A stretch of DNA of 64,000 nucleotides from Marinobacter algicola DG893 (GCF_000170835.1 NZ_ABCP01000011.1:1-64000); one strand, 5' to 3'. Shown: positions 17,966 through 27,463, counted from the stretch's first letter. The notes: generated from the sequence alone by a model not told the origin. Numbers and translations are program-made.

Positions 17966-19984
17966 GTGAACAAGCTCAACCCCCGACAGAGTGAAGCCGT
18001 CCGCTACGCGGAGGGCCCCATGCTGGTACTGGCCGGTGCCGGCAGCGGTAAGACCAGCGTGATCACCCGCAAAGTGGCTTATCTGATCGAACACCTCGGC
18101 ATTCCGGGGCGTCATATCGCCGCTGTGACCTTCACCAACAAAGCCGCGCGTGAAATGAAAGAGCGCGTCGGACGCCTGGTGGACCGCAAACTGACTCGGG
18201 GTTTGATTGTTTCCACCTTCCACAACCTCGGGCTGAACATGATCCGCGAGGAGCATGAGCACCTGGGCTATCACCCCGGCTTTTCCATCTTCGATGCGGA
18301 GGACGCCAAGGCCCTGCTTCAGGACCTGATGATGCGTGAGGCCAGCGCAGATGCTGGCGATGAACTGTCTGACGTGCAGATGACCATCTCGTCCTGGAAG
18401 AACGCCATGCGCAGCCCCCAGGACGCCTGGAGCCGGGCCGCTGATGAGCGGGAGCAGCGTATTGCCATCATTTACCGCCACTACAACGAATACCTGAAAG
18501 CCTATAACGCGGTGGATTTCGATGACCTGATCCTGCTGCCGGTCCAGCTGTTCCGCGACAATCCCGAGGTATTGCAGAAATGGCGACGAAAAATCCGCTA
18601 CATGCTGGTGGACGAATACCAGGACACCAACCTCTGCCAGTACGAACTGGTCAAGCTGTTGGTGGCGGAACGGGCCGCTTTTACCGTCGTTGGTGATGAC
18701 GACCAGTCGATCTACGCCTGGCGAGGCGCGCGGCCTGAAAACCTTGCTCAGCTCAAAGAAGACTTTCCCAGCCTCAAGATCGTTAAACTGGAGCAGAACT
18801 ACCGCTCCACGGTTCGCATCCTGCGTTGCGCCAACACGGTCATCGCCAACAATCCCCACGTATTCGAGAAAGCCCTGTGGAGCGATCATACGGTCGGGGA
18901 TGAACTGCGCATCGTCCGCTGCCGCAGCGAAGACGCGGAAGCCGAACGGGTGGCTACGGAAATTCTCGACCAGAAACTCAAGAAGGGCCTGGCCTTCCGG
19001 GACTTCGCCGTTCTCTATCGGGGCAATCACCAGGCACGGCTGCTGGAAATGAAACTTCAGGCTTACCAGATTCCCTATCACATCTCCGGTGGCCAGTCGT
19101 TTTTCTCCAAGAACGAAATCAAGGACGCCATGTCCTACTTGCGTCTGCTGGTGAACCCGGATGACGACGCGGCGTTCCTGCGCGTCGTGAACGTGCCTCG
19201 CCGGGAGATCGGCCCTCGCACACTTGAACAGCTCAGCCACTACGCCCGCTCCCGCAACGTCAGCCTGTTTCGCGCCCTGGGCGATATGGGCGCCGAAACT
19301 CACGTCACCGAAAAGGGGCTGGACCGTCTGCGGCGCTTTGCACACTGGGTGGACAATACCTGCGAGCGCCTGCACCGCGAGGATCCGATTCCGGTGATCA
19401 AGCAGTTGTTCACTGATATCGAGTACGAGGAATGGCTGCACCTACATTCCGGCTCGCCAAAACAGGCGGAACGGCGGATGGAGAACATCTGGTACCTGGT
19501 GGAATCCATCCAGCGCATGCTGGACGACGGCAAGGGTACGGCCGACGAAATGGGCATTGAGGACGCCATCAGCCGGCTAATCCTGCGCGACATGATGGAG
19601 CAGCGTGAAGAAGAGGACGACAGCGACAAGGTCCAGCTACTGACCCTCCACGCCTCAAAAGGCCTGGAGTTCCCCCACGTTTTCATCATGGGCCTGGAAG
19701 AGGAAATACTGCCCCACCGTTCGAGCATCGAAGAAGGAAACGTCGAGGAGGAACGGCGACTGATGTACGTGGGCATCACCCGAGCCCGGGAAACCTTGAC
19801 CCTTACGTTTGCCGCCCAGCGAAAACAGTACGGCGAAAAGTTGGAAACGATTCCAAGCCGGTTTCTCGATGAGCTGCCGGAGGACGACCTGAGATGGGAA
19901 GGAACCGGCGACCTGGACGTGGAAGCCAACCAGCAAAAAGGCAAGGCCACCCTCAGCGCGTTACTTGGTGACTTGGGGAGCTGA
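17966..19984 (+). CDS. rep: ATP-dependent DNA helicase Rep
   Basis: 672-residue superfamily 1A 3'-5' helicase that helps replication forks pass proteins and restart. Motifs are visible in order: LNPRQSEAV (Q motif), AGAGSGKT (Walker A), TFTNKAAREMKERV (Ia), LVDEYQDTN (II), GDDDQSIYAWRGA (III), QNYRST (IV), LLTLHASKGLEFPHVFI (V) and EEERRLMYVGITRA (VI). Length fits Rep rather than UvrD. The start is GTG at 17966, which puts MNKLNPRQ at the N-terminus as in other Rep proteins. It is divergent from the GGDEF-EAL gene. Confidence 0.95.
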   Translation: MNKLNPRQSEAVRYAEGPMLVLAGAGSGKTSVITRKVAYLIEHLGIPGRHIAAVTFTNKAAREMKERVGRLVDRKLTRGLIVSTFHNLGLNMIREEHEHLGYHPGFSIFDAEDAKALLQDLMMREASADAGDELSDVQMTISSWKNAMRSPQDAWSRAADEREQRIAIIYRHYNEYLKAYNAVDFDDLILLPVQLFRDNPEVLQKWRRKIRYMLVDEYQDTNLCQYELVKLLVAERAAFTVVGDDDQSIYAWRGARPENLAQLKEDFPSLKIVKLEQNYRSTVRILRCANTVIANNPHVFEKALWSDHTVGDELRIVRCRSEDAEAERVATEILDQKLKKGLAFRDFAVLYRGNHQARLLEMKLQAYQIPYHISGGQSFFSKNEIKDAMSYLRLLVNPDDDAAFLRVVNVPRREIGPRTLEQLSHYARSRNVSLFRALGDMGAETHVTEKGLDRLRRFAHWVDNTCERLHREDPIPVIKQLFTDIEYEEWLHLHSGSPKQAERRMENIWYLVESIQRMLDDGKGTADEMGIEDAISRLILRDMMEQREEEDDSDKVQLLTLHASKGLEFPHVFIMGLEEEILPHRSSIEEGNVEEERRLMYVGITRARETLTLTFAAQRKQYGEKLETIPSRFLDELPEDDLRWEGTGDLDVEANQQKGKATLSALLGDLGS

Positions 19985-20089
19985 ATTTCACGTTTTTTCA
20001 CAATCCCTGCAACCTTATGACCTCCTGATCCGTATCTGCCCAGGGAGCTTCGCTTCCGGCAAACACAAAAACAAGATCAGGAGGGCATC

Positions 20090-22354
20090 ATGTCCCGTCG
20101 ATTCAATCGATTATCAAGCGTCACAGGTTCACTGATTCTGCTTATCGCAGGATCAGGCACCGCCAACGCGGGCCTTCTCGGCAGCCTGCTGGGCGACTCA
20201 TCCGATGGCTCAACGGCCCAGACTGAGGAACCGGCAGTCCCCGACAGTTACAACAGCAAGGGCACTTTCAGCGAGCCCTTTGCAGAACCCACCATTATTG
20301 TGGATGGCGAAGCCGTCGAAACGGACGAAAAATGCATCACCCGGGCCGACGGCATGGACGAGTGCAAACCGGCTGCCGGCACCATGGCGCTTCTCAAAGA
20401 CGGTCGCCTGCTCTACCTGAATGCCCTCGAGGGCACCGAGAACGTTGAGTTATCCATTGTTGCGGAATTTGGCGAAGTGTCTGTCAACGATCAGACCCGC
20501 GTTCTGTCGCTGGATGAAAACGACAATCCGTCCTGGATCAAACCCTCTCCACTGGACGCCGGCGCCAACCCGGATGGCAACGACAGTGAAACATTGCTGA
20601 ACGGCACCGAGTTGGATGGCTTGCTCGATACCGCCGACAATACCAGCGCCAACGACGGCGCCCTATTCTGCTCCGACGTCATCGGCCTGGCCAACGGTGA
20701 TGTGATGGCCGTTGGCGGCACCGACTACTATTCCGAGCCAGGCATTGATGGCCTGCCTCTTGGGGTGGCGGAACTGGAAGGTATCAAGAATTCGAGAATA
20801 TTCGACGAGGAGACCAACACCTGGCGCCAAAGTGGCGACATGACCTACGGTCGCTGGTATCCATCACTCGTAACCATGGGCAACGGCAACGTCTTCGTCG
20901 CCAGTGGTGTCACCAAGCTGCTCAAACCCGTCTATCCCGAAGATCCGCTGAACAGCGGACGTAACGTGGTACAGACCGAAACCTACAACCCTTGTGCCGG
21001 CACCTGGACGCAAAACCCGTCCACCGCGGACCGCTCACTGCCGCTGTATCCGCGCATGCACCTGCTGCCGAACGGCCATGTGTTCTACAACGCTGGCGGA
21101 CAGGCGTTCAACCCGTTTGGACAAGGCTACGATCAGGCCCTGTGGAACATTGTTGCCAGCTTCAACCCGGATACCCAGCGCTGGAACGACATCGGCTACG
21201 CCGGATTGCCGCTGAGACTGGATGAGGTCGGACTGGGCCAGCTCAGTAGCACCCTCAACATTACCAATGTGTCCCTCGAACAGGTTTCCACGTTACTCGG
21301 CGACGTTATCGAAGCACCCTCAGATCTACTGGAAAACGGGGCGGAGCTCGGCATCTCCCAGGACGACCTGAAAATGGCGATTGCCGGCGGCATGCGCGGC
21401 TCCACCTCATCCACCATGTTGCCGTTGACGCCGAATGCGAACGGCGAATACACCGACGTCGAGTTGCTGACCGCAGGCGGCGTTCCCAGCTACGCGCTGC
21501 TGACCAACCCGGGCGGCTACCTGCCGACCGACCAGAGCCGGATCGACACGATCACCACCAACGGTGATGAAATCGGCTATGAGTCACGCCTGACTGGCTC
21601 TTTGAACCAGCCGCGCTGGTATGGCACCAACGTGTTGATGCCCGATGGCAGTGTCATGGTATTCAGTGGCGGTAACCGGGACGGTGTGGTTGCGCCCGGC
21701 CTGGAAGGACCAATTCGCACTGCCGAACGGTTTGATCCGGAGACGGGCACCTGGACCGAAATGGCGTCCGGTCATCGCGCCCGCACCTACCACAATACGG
21801 CAGTATTGATGGAAGACGGCCGTGTCATGATTGCCGGGCACTCGCCAATCAACACCGCGTACCTGACGTTCGTTGATCTTCAGGACTTCGGCCTGGCGCC
21901 CTACGACGGTCGCGACCCCAGCTTTGAGATCTACACACCACCGTACGCAATGCGCAATGATCGCCCGCAGATCAAGAGCGCACCGAGCAATCTCACCATC
22001 GGTGACCGCTTTAACATCAAGGTGGATCAGGCAGATGACATCGACAAGGCGCTGCTGATCCGGCGCACTGTGATGACCCATGTTATCGACGGCGATCAGC
22101 GCGCCATTGAACTGGTCATGGAAAAGCAGCCGGGCAATAAACTGACGCTGGCCATGCCTGACAACCACAATGTGGTCCCGGCAGGTGAATACATGCTGTT
22201 CGTCAGCAAAAATACGCCTGAAGGCCGTGTACCCTCGGTATCCGCGCCAATCACGGTGGTGAATGAAAACCTCGAGTGCATGGCCCCCACCCAGGTGGCA
22301 AGCGATACTACCACCGACAGCGGCATTATCGAGTCAACACTTGAGATTCTGTAA
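20090..22354 (+). CDS. Secreted copper-radical oxidase (galactose/glyoxal oxidase family)
   Basis: 754 residues with a signal peptide (cleavage after GTANA) and a seven-bladed kelch propeller. A C-terminal DUF1929 immunoglobulin-like domain begins near PPYAMRNDRPQI. All copper-radical oxidase residues can be placed by motif: Cys194 in ALFCSDVI and Tyr257 in YGRWYPSL (thioether Cys-Tyr cofactor pair), Tyr567-His568 in RTYHNTAV, and His664 in VMTHVIDGDQR. This pattern matches galactose oxidase, glyoxal oxidase and GlxA, which oxidise primary alcohols or aldehydes to give H2O2. An insert of about 100 residues (380-480) interrupts the propeller. The ribosome-binding site AGGAGG is upstream. The substrate is unknown. 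A small exported protein follows 21 bases later. Confidence 0.85.
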   Translation: MSRRFNRLSSVTGSLILLIAGSGTANAGLLGSLLGDSSDGSTAQTEEPAVPDSYNSKGTFSEPFAEPTIIVDGEAVETDEKCITRADGMDECKPAAGTMALLKDGRLLYLNALEGTENVELSIVAEFGEVSVNDQTRVLSLDENDNPSWIKPSPLDAGANPDGNDSETLLNGTELDGLLDTADNTSANDGALFCSDVIGLANGDVMAVGGTDYYSEPGIDGLPLGVAELEGIKNSRIFDEETNTWRQSGDMTYGRWYPSLVTMGNGNVFVASGVTKLLKPVYPEDPLNSGRNVVQTETYNPCAGTWTQNPSTADRSLPLYPRMHLLPNGHVFYNAGGQAFNPFGQGYDQALWNIVASFNPDTQRWNDIGYAGLPLRLDEVGLGQLSSTLNITNVSLEQVSTLLGDVIEAPSDLLENGAELGISQDDLKMAIAGGMRGSTSSTMLPLTPNANGEYTDVELLTAGGVPSYALLTNPGGYLPTDQSRIDTITTNGDEIGYESRLTGSLNQPRWYGTNVLMPDGSVMVFSGGNRDGVVAPGLEGPIRTAERFDPETGTWTEMASGHRARTYHNTAVLMEDGRVMIAGHSPINTAYLTFVDLQDFGLAPYDGRDPSFEIYTPPYAMRNDRPQIKSAPSNLTIGDRFNIKVDQADDIDKALLIRRTVMTHVIDGDQRAIELVMEKQPGNKLTLAMPDNHNVVPAGEYMLFVSKNTPEGRVPSVSAPITVVNENLECMAPTQVASDTTTDSGIIESTLEIL

Positions 22355-22375
22355 ATCACCGGAGGCGACCACATC

Positions 22376-22903
22376 ATGACTATTGGACAAACCGGAAACC
22401 ATCTGGTGAGCCTGGTGATTGGCGGCCTGACGGCCCTGGTAGCCTCAGGGCTGGCCGGGGCCCACGGCGCACCGGAGGTAGAGGGTGTGCCGGACGGTAT
22501 CGTCAAGGCCCAGATCACCAAACACCCGGACATTCCGGGGCTCAGTGCAATGATTCTGGACGCTCCCCGGCCGGGAATCCTGCTTCGCTATAAGGGTGAG
22601 GAACCACTGACGGTACTTGGCGCCGACGGAGAGGCTTTCATACGCTTCACCCGAACGGAAGTCACCGTCAACACCAACAGCCCGAGCTGGAAGGCGCTGC
22701 CAAACCCGTCGGCCGAGGCAGAAGAAACATCGTGGGTGACGCTGTCCCAATCTGGCAGCTTTGGCTGGCTGGATGCCCGCCTCAACGCTTTGCACGATAC
22801 TGAGGACACCCGGGCTAACCATCCCTGGTCCATCCCGTTGACAACCGAGCGAGGCGACATCGGTCGTATTGAAGGAAACCTGACGTTTACGCCCATTCAC
22901 TGA
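22376..22903 (+). CDS. Small exported protein, probable partner of the copper-radical oxidase
   Basis: 175 residues with a signal-like hydrophobic stretch (about 10-30). The body includes RPGILLRYKGEEPLTVLG, an FIRFTRTEVTVNTNSPSW segment and SGSFGWLDARLNAL. The last parts loosely recall an extracytoplasmic domain of some actinobacterial membrane proteins in which a W-x-D/H-x-R segment is conserved; this comparison is from memory. It starts 21 bases after the oxidase with GGAGG upstream, so co-expression is likely. A role in maturation, anchoring or activity of the oxidase is inference only. A strong terminator follows. Confidence 0.6.
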   Translation: MTIGQTGNHLVSLVIGGLTALVASGLAGAHGAPEVEGVPDGIVKAQITKHPDIPGLSAMILDAPRPGILLRYKGEEPLTVLGADGEAFIRFTRTEVTVNTNSPSWKALPNPSAEAEETSWVTLSQSGSFGWLDARLNALHDTEDTRANHPWSIPLTTERGDIGRIEGNLTFTPIH

Positions 22904-22928
22904 TGCGCGGAATGTGTCCGCCAGCTAA

Positions 22929-22957
22929 AAAAAGCCCCCGTTGTCCGGGGGCTTTTT
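22929..22957. terminator. Bidirectional intrinsic terminator
   Basis: AAAAAGCCCCCG (22929-22940) pairs perfectly with CGGGGGCTTTTT (22946-22957). It lies between the rightward oxidase operon and leftward cytochrome c5, with A- and T-runs on either side. Confidence 0.92.
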
Positions 22958-22983
22958 CGTCGTCGGCATTCAAGCAACCGACG

Positions 22984-23400
22984 TTATTGGCTGGCCTCAA
23001 CGATGTGCTTGACGGCATTTTCAATTTCTTCATCAGAACACCCGGAACAACCACCCTTGGCCGGCATGGCATTGAAGCCATTGAGCGCGTGGCTGATCAG
23101 TGTATCCAGCCCTTTCTCAATACGGGGTGACCACGCAGCGGTATCGCCTTTCTTGGGGGCACCTGCCGCGCCAGTGCTGTGGCAGGCGGTACAGGCTGCA
23201 TCGTATACGTCACTTCCAGAACGAGGGCCCGAGCTTGCGCTTGCCGCTGGAGCAGCTGCCTGCCCACAGTCTTCACCCTGAACACACACCTCGCCAACCG
23301 GAGCAATGCGAGCACGAATTTCATCTTCAACATTGGCCATTACGGCACCTGCGGTCAGGCCGAAACCAAGCAATACGGCAGCCAGGACTCTCTTCATCAT
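22984..23400 (-). CDS. Cytochrome c5-type periplasmic c-type cytochrome
   Basis: About 138 residues from ATG 23400, which has GAGGTG 7 bases upstream. A signal peptide ends near AVMA-N. An alanine/serine-rich linker precedes one haem site CTACH (about 70-74), then WSPRIEKGLDTLISHALNGFNAMPAKGGCSGCSDEEI. The methionine in NAMPAKGG is the likely sixth ligand, and the CSGC pair forms the disulfide typical of cytochrome c5. Role: small diffusible electron carrier in the periplasm, possibly membrane-associated. Confidence 0.9.
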   Translation of the reverse strand: MMKRVLAAVLLGFGLTAGAVMANVEDEIRARIAPVGEVCVQGEDCGQAAAPAASASSGPRSGSDVYDAACTACHSTGAAGAPKKGDTAAWSPRIEKGLDTLISHALNGFNAMPAKGGCSGCSDEEIENAVKHIVEASQ

Positions 23401-23592
23401 CACAATGCACCTCACAATTGGGCGTTATAATCGTTTGTGCCCGCATTATAGCGACTGCGGCAGGTCAAAAAAACCAAACTGCAAAATGAACCCCCGATTT
23501 CAATCAATTTTCGTTGCCATTTCGTAAGTCAGAGGGCTCCGGAAGCAGTTTCCGGGTACCATGCAGCAAACAGATACCGAGGGTTAGAATGT

Positions 23593-23925
23593 ATGCCTGA
23601 TACCAATCAGCCACACCCGTGGCGAAAGCCATTGCTGATCACCGAGTTTACGGCGGTAGCCGTACTGCTGGCTTCCATGGGCTGGTTTTCCAGCCGTGCA
23701 GCAGAGGGCGCTGCACTGAGCCCTGTGTGGTTGTTGATCCCCGCCGCCGCAAGCCTGGCGGTATTCATCAGCTTTATCGGGCTGATGTACCTGCGCTGGG
23801 TGGTTGCAGCGGCTGCCGAACGCAAAACCCGGCATAAGATCGTATTTTCCCTGCTGGTGATGACGCTGCTCGGCGTATGGGCTTACGGCGTCGCCAACAC
23901 CTGGATCAGTGTTTCCAACGCATAA
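23593..23925 (+). CDS. Small hypothetical inner-membrane protein
   Basis: 110 residues with three probable transmembrane segments (about 14-32, 44-66, 84-104) and a basic cytoplasmic loop AAERKTRHK between the second and third. I do not recognise the family. The start at 23593 has a weak upstream ribosome-binding sequence. It ends 10 bases before the phospholipase gene and is probably co-transcribed with it. Confidence 0.55.
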   Translation: MPDTNQPHPWRKPLLITEFTAVAVLLASMGWFSSRAAEGAALSPVWLLIPAAASLAVFISFIGLMYLRWVVAAAAERKTRHKIVFSLLVMTLLGVWAYGVANTWISVSNA

Positions 23926-23935
23926 GGACTGGACC

Positions 23936-25105
23936 ATGCCTGTCGTTCGCTGCTATGAACTTTTGAGGTTTGCTGGCTTGCTGTTGTCTCTTAACGTGTT
24001 CCTTCCCGGCACGGTCAGCGCGCAGGACGAGCCTCCGGGAAACCGGAACTTTGAGGGGGTGAAGCCAGAGGACTGTGCCCTGATCAAGGAAGGCGTTCAG
24101 CGTCTCGCGTGCTACGACGCCATCAACGACCCGGCCAGCGCTCGCAATGGTGCCTCCGATGAGAGCCTGAATGCCATCGACAAATCGACGGAGGCGCTGC
24201 AATACGAAGAGGCAGCCCACGCGGAAAACGGGGATGCGACGCTGGGGCCCGCGGAAAACAGCCCGGCCGGAAAGGACGGGGAAGATACCGGCGTGATGTC
24301 GGCGATCCTGAACCGTTATGTCGCTGCAGAGAAGGCCATCTTCTCGTTTTCCGGCAGTTTTGTTGGCCATCGGCCGATGTATATCCTGCCGTTCAGCTAT
24401 ATGAAGAATGCCAATCGTGAACCCACGAACCCGAGACTCGGTGCAACCGACTACGATTATGGCATCGACAACCAGGAAGCCAAGTACCAGATCAGTTTCA
24501 AGGTGCCCTTGTTGACTGGCTGGCTTGATGAACGCACGACGCTCTGGTTCGGTTACACCCAGAAATCGTTCTGGCAGGTGTACAACACGGATGACTCAGC
24601 GCCATTCCGGGAAACCAATTATGAGCCGGAGATCTTTGTCCGTTATGAGACGAATTATGACGTGGGGCCTGGCAGGCTGAATGGTGTAACCCTGGGCTTT
24701 AATCATGAGTCCAATGGCCAGTCGGAGCCCCGTTCCCGCAGTTGGAACCGGATCGTGGGGTCGGCGGCGTACAGCTATGATCGCTGGCTGTTTATCCTTC
24801 AGCCGTGGTATCGACTGCCGGAGGATGACAGCGAGGACGACAATGAGGATATTGAGCGCTATCTGGGCTATGCGAACTATATGGCGATCTACAAGTGGAG
24901 TGAGGATCGGACGCTGTCGATGAAGCTGATGAACAACTTGCGGTCAGATAACAAGACGTCTGTGGAGTTGGGTTATAGCTTTCCGATGGGGGATACGATC
25001 AAGGGGTATGTCCATTATTACAATGGCTATGGTGAGAGTCTGATTGACTACAATGAGCGGATTCAGCGGATTGGCATCGGGATTATGTTGAACGACTGGC
25101 TTTGA
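23936..25105 (+). CDS. pldA: Outer-membrane phospholipase A1 (OMPLA)
   Basis: 389 residues. The start at 23936 is preceded by AAGGA at 8 bases and yields a signal peptide ending TVSAQ. An unusual ~90-residue N-terminal region rich in Glu/Asp/Ala follows, containing two cysteines (CALIKEG and LACYDA). The C-terminal two thirds form the 12-strand OMPLA barrel: GYTQKSFWQVYN, the catalytic NHESNGQS (His257, Ser259) and Asn271 in SRSWNRI. In E. coli OMPLA dimerises with calcium and degrades mislocalised phospholipids in the outer leaflet. All catalytic residues are present. Confidence 0.92.
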   Translation: MPVVRCYELLRFAGLLLSLNVFLPGTVSAQDEPPGNRNFEGVKPEDCALIKEGVQRLACYDAINDPASARNGASDESLNAIDKSTEALQYEEAAHAENGDATLGPAENSPAGKDGEDTGVMSAILNRYVAAEKAIFSFSGSFVGHRPMYILPFSYMKNANREPTNPRLGATDYDYGIDNQEAKYQISFKVPLLTGWLDERTTLWFGYTQKSFWQVYNTDDSAPFRETNYEPEIFVRYETNYDVGPGRLNGVTLGFNHESNGQSEPRSRSWNRIVGSAAYSYDRWLFILQPWYRLPEDDSEDDNEDIERYLGYANYMAIYKWSEDRTLSMKLMNNLRSDNKTSVELGYSFPMGDTIKGYVHYYNGYGESLIDYNERIQRIGIGIMLNDWL

Positions 25106-25256
25106 GTTATTTCTGGCTTTTGGTGAAACCGCTCCGGGGGGGAACCCATTTCCTAAACACTCTCCAGCACATCCATCTGGCGCTTGAGCTCCGCCATCCA
25201 GGGCTCGGCACAGTTTCTGACATCGGTATCGCCCCGACCGGCCCCAGAACAGTGAG

Positions 25257-26621
25257 TTAACCTTCCTCGTTGAGCCTTTGCATTTCCGCCAGCAGTTCTG
25301 CCGTTTTTTCCTTCATCAACGCGATATCACCACGGGATTCCACGTTCAGGCGAACCACCGGTTCAGTGTTGGACATGCGGAGGTTGAACCGCCAGTCGTC
25401 GAATTCGATGCTGGCGCCGTCGACGTGGCTGACACTTTTGGCGCCCGGGCTGTATTTGGCCTCGATGGCGGCAATGACCTTGGGGGGATCATCGATGGTG
25501 CGGTTGATTTCGCCGCTGGCCGGATAGGCCTCAATGCGTGCGTCTATCAGGGAGGACAGCGTCTGGCCGGACTGGCACAGACGCTCGGCGACGAGCAACC
25601 ATGGGATCATGCCGCTGTCGCAGTAGGCGAAGTCGCGGAAGTAGTGGTGGGCGCTCATTTCGCCGCCATAGACCGCATCTTCGTCGCGCATGCGTTGCTT
25701 GATGAAGGCGTGGCCGGTTTTGCTTTCGATGGCTTTGCCGCCAGCCGCGTTGACCAGGTCGATGGTGTTCCAGGTCAGTCTTGGGTCGTGGATGACTTTG
25801 CCACCGCCGGTTTTGCGAAGGAACTGGTCTGCCAACAGGCCAACAATGTAATAGCCCTCGATAAAGCGGCCGTTTTCGTCGAAGAAGAAGCAGCGATCGT
25901 AGTCGCCGTCCCAGGCAATGCCCATGGCTGCGCCGTACTCCAGAACTGCATCCGCGGTGGCGGCGCGGTTTTCTTCCAGAATGGGGTTGGGAACACCGTT
26001 CGGGAAATGACCATCGGCCTGGTGGTGCACTTTGATGAAATCGAACGGCAGGTGTTGCTCCAGTTCGTCGATCATCAACCCTGCCCCGCCGTTGCCGGCG
26101 TTGACCACGATGGTTTTGGGCTTGAGCGAACCTGCCGTTATGTAACCCAACAGGTGATCAACATAGGCGGTCACCACTTCCAGCGGCTCATACCGTCCCT
26201 GCTCCGGGGCATCGCCGAAAGGCTCAAGCACCCGGTCGCGGATGTCATTCAGGCCGTTGTCGGAACTGATAGGGCGCGAGTCCGGCCCCACCATCTTCAT
26301 GCCATTGTGATCCCGCGGATTGTGGCTGGCGGTGACCATGATGCCACCGTCCATTTTGTAATGGCTGGTGGCGAAGTAGACCAGCTCGGTACCACACAGG
26401 CCAATGTCGAAAACGTCGGCACCGGCGGCCATCAGGCCGGAGCAGAGGGCGTCGGCGATGTCTCGGCTGGACAATCGAATGTCGTAGCCGACGATGACTC
26501 GCTTGGCGCCGGTCACTTCCACATAGGCGCGACCGATGCGCTCGGCCAGTGTCGGATTAAGCTGGTCCGGCACCCGGCCGCGAAGGTCATAGGCTTTAAA
26601 ACAGGACAGATCCATTGTCAC
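25257..26621 (-). CDS. Phosphomannomutase/phosphoglucomutase
   Basis: 454-residue alpha-D-phosphohexomutase interconverting hexose 1- and 6-phosphates for surface polysaccharide synthesis. Family loops are intact: catalytic phosphoserine loop VTASHNPRDHNGMK, metal loop WDGDYDRCFFFDE, sugar-binding GGEMSAHHYF, and phosphate-binding RMSNTEPVVRLNVESR. Closest in style to CpsG/ManB-type phosphomannomutase; AlgC-type dual specificity is possible. It ends leftward near 25257. The 151 bases between it and pldA hold no convincing gene. Confidence 0.93.
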   Translation of the reverse strand: MTMDLSCFKAYDLRGRVPDQLNPTLAERIGRAYVEVTGAKRVIVGYDIRLSSRDIADALCSGLMAAGADVFDIGLCGTELVYFATSHYKMDGGIMVTASHNPRDHNGMKMVGPDSRPISSDNGLNDIRDRVLEPFGDAPEQGRYEPLEVVTAYVDHLLGYITAGSLKPKTIVVNAGNGGAGLMIDELEQHLPFDFIKVHHQADGHFPNGVPNPILEENRAATADAVLEYGAAMGIAWDGDYDRCFFFDENGRFIEGYYIVGLLADQFLRKTGGGKVIHDPRLTWNTIDLVNAAGGKAIESKTGHAFIKQRMRDEDAVYGGEMSAHHYFRDFAYCDSGMIPWLLVAERLCQSGQTLSSLIDARIEAYPASGEINRTIDDPPKVIAAIEAKYSPGAKSVSHVDGASIEFDDWRFNLRMSNTEPVVRLNVESRGDIALMKEKTAELLAEMQRLNEEG

Positions 26622-26627
26622 TGATGT

Positions 26628-27104
26628 TTACTCCGCGGCGGACGACTGAAGCTGGATGTAGTTCTGGATACCCATCTTGCCGATCATGTCGAGCTGGGTT
26701 TCGAGCCAGTCGATGTGCTCTTCTTCGCTGTCAAGAATGCCACGGAACAGTTCACGACTGGTGTAGTCCTTCACCTGCTCACAATGAACCACCGCGTCTT
26801 TCAGGTCCTGATGGGCGATCATTTCCAGCTTGAGGTCGCAGGACAGCATTTCCTCGACGTTTTCACCGATCAGCAGCTTGTTGAGATCCTGGAGATTGGG
26901 CAGCCCTTCCAGAAACAGGATGCGTTCGATCAGCAGATCCGCATGCTTCATTTCGTCGATGGACTCTTCGTATTCCTTGTCCGCCAGTTTGGTGATGCCC
27001 CAGTCTTTGTACATGCGGGAATGGAGGAAGTACTGGTTGATGGCGGTCAGCTCGTTGGCGAGCACTTTATTCAGGAACTGTATGACTTTCTTGTCGCCTT
27101 TCAT
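26628..27104 (-). CDS. bfr: Bacterioferritin
   Basis: 158-residue haem-containing ferritin that oxidises and stores iron in a 24-mer shell. Ferroxidase ligands are visible: Glu18 in [12 protein letters not shown], Glu51 and His54 in IDEMKHAD, and E-x-x-H in [11 protein letters not shown]. Met52, the haem ligand, is present between them. The length matches Bfr exactly. The bfd gene for its reductase partner lies upstream on the same strand, separated by about 120 bases. Confidence 0.96.
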   Translation of the reverse strand: MKGDKKVIQFLNKVLANELTAINQYFLHSRMYKDWGITKLADKEYEESIDEMKHADLLIERILFLEGLPNLQDLNKLLIGENVEEMLSCDLKLEMIAHQDLKDAVVHCEQVKDYTSRELFRGILDSEEEHIDWLETQLDMIGKMGIQNYIQLQSSAAE

Positions 27105-27225
27105 GACGGATCTCCTTTCGTGAGTGTGCGATCCTTACAAGGATAGTCTTTCACACGGGGAGAAAAAATCACATTTAGGAATCAGGTGCAGGCAAGAACG
27201 GATTCCGCTCAATCAAACCTGTCCG

Positions 27226-27432
27226 TCAGGCGGGCTGGGCTAACATGTCAGCCATGGCCAGGTAGTCTGGGGTCCGGCTTTCGCGGAGAATTTCCCGTGC
27301 TGTGCAGGCACAGCGACCACATTGCGTGCCCACACCGAGCTCCTTGCCAAGCTGGCGCATAGAACTGACGCCATTGTCGGCGGCTTCACGGATTTCTCGG
27401 TCTGTCACACCATGGCAGAGGCATACGTACAT
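27226..27432 (-). CDS. bfd: Bacterioferritin-associated ferredoxin
   Basis: 68-residue [2Fe-2S] protein that delivers electrons to bacterioferritin so stored iron can be released. The Bfd cysteine pattern is complete: Cys4 and Cys6 in VCLCHGVT, Cys38 and Cys41 in QCGRC. A Fur-like box lies about 32 bases upstream, which fits iron-starvation induction as known in Pseudomonas and E. coli. Confidence 0.95.
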   Translation of the reverse strand: MYVCLCHGVTDREIREAADNGVSSMRQLGKELGVGTQCGRCACTAREILRESRTPDYLAMADMLAQPA

Positions 27433-27463
27433 AGGAGCATCTCACTAACGATAACAAAGCTAG

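Noticed and set aside
17822..19441. Reverse open frame of 539 codons
   Set aside because: Antisense to rep; the rep product has every helicase motif, the reverse reading has none.
25106..25256. Short reverse-strand reading DVRNCAEPWMAELKRQMDVLESV before pldA's end
   Set aside because: It looks protein-like but has no start codon or ribosome-binding site and is too short to identify; possibly a remnant, not supported as a gene.
25278..26624. Long forward open frame of 448 codons
   Set aside because: It lies antisense to the phosphohexomutase, whose product has all family motifs; the forward translation resembles no protein and is an effect of high GC codon bias.
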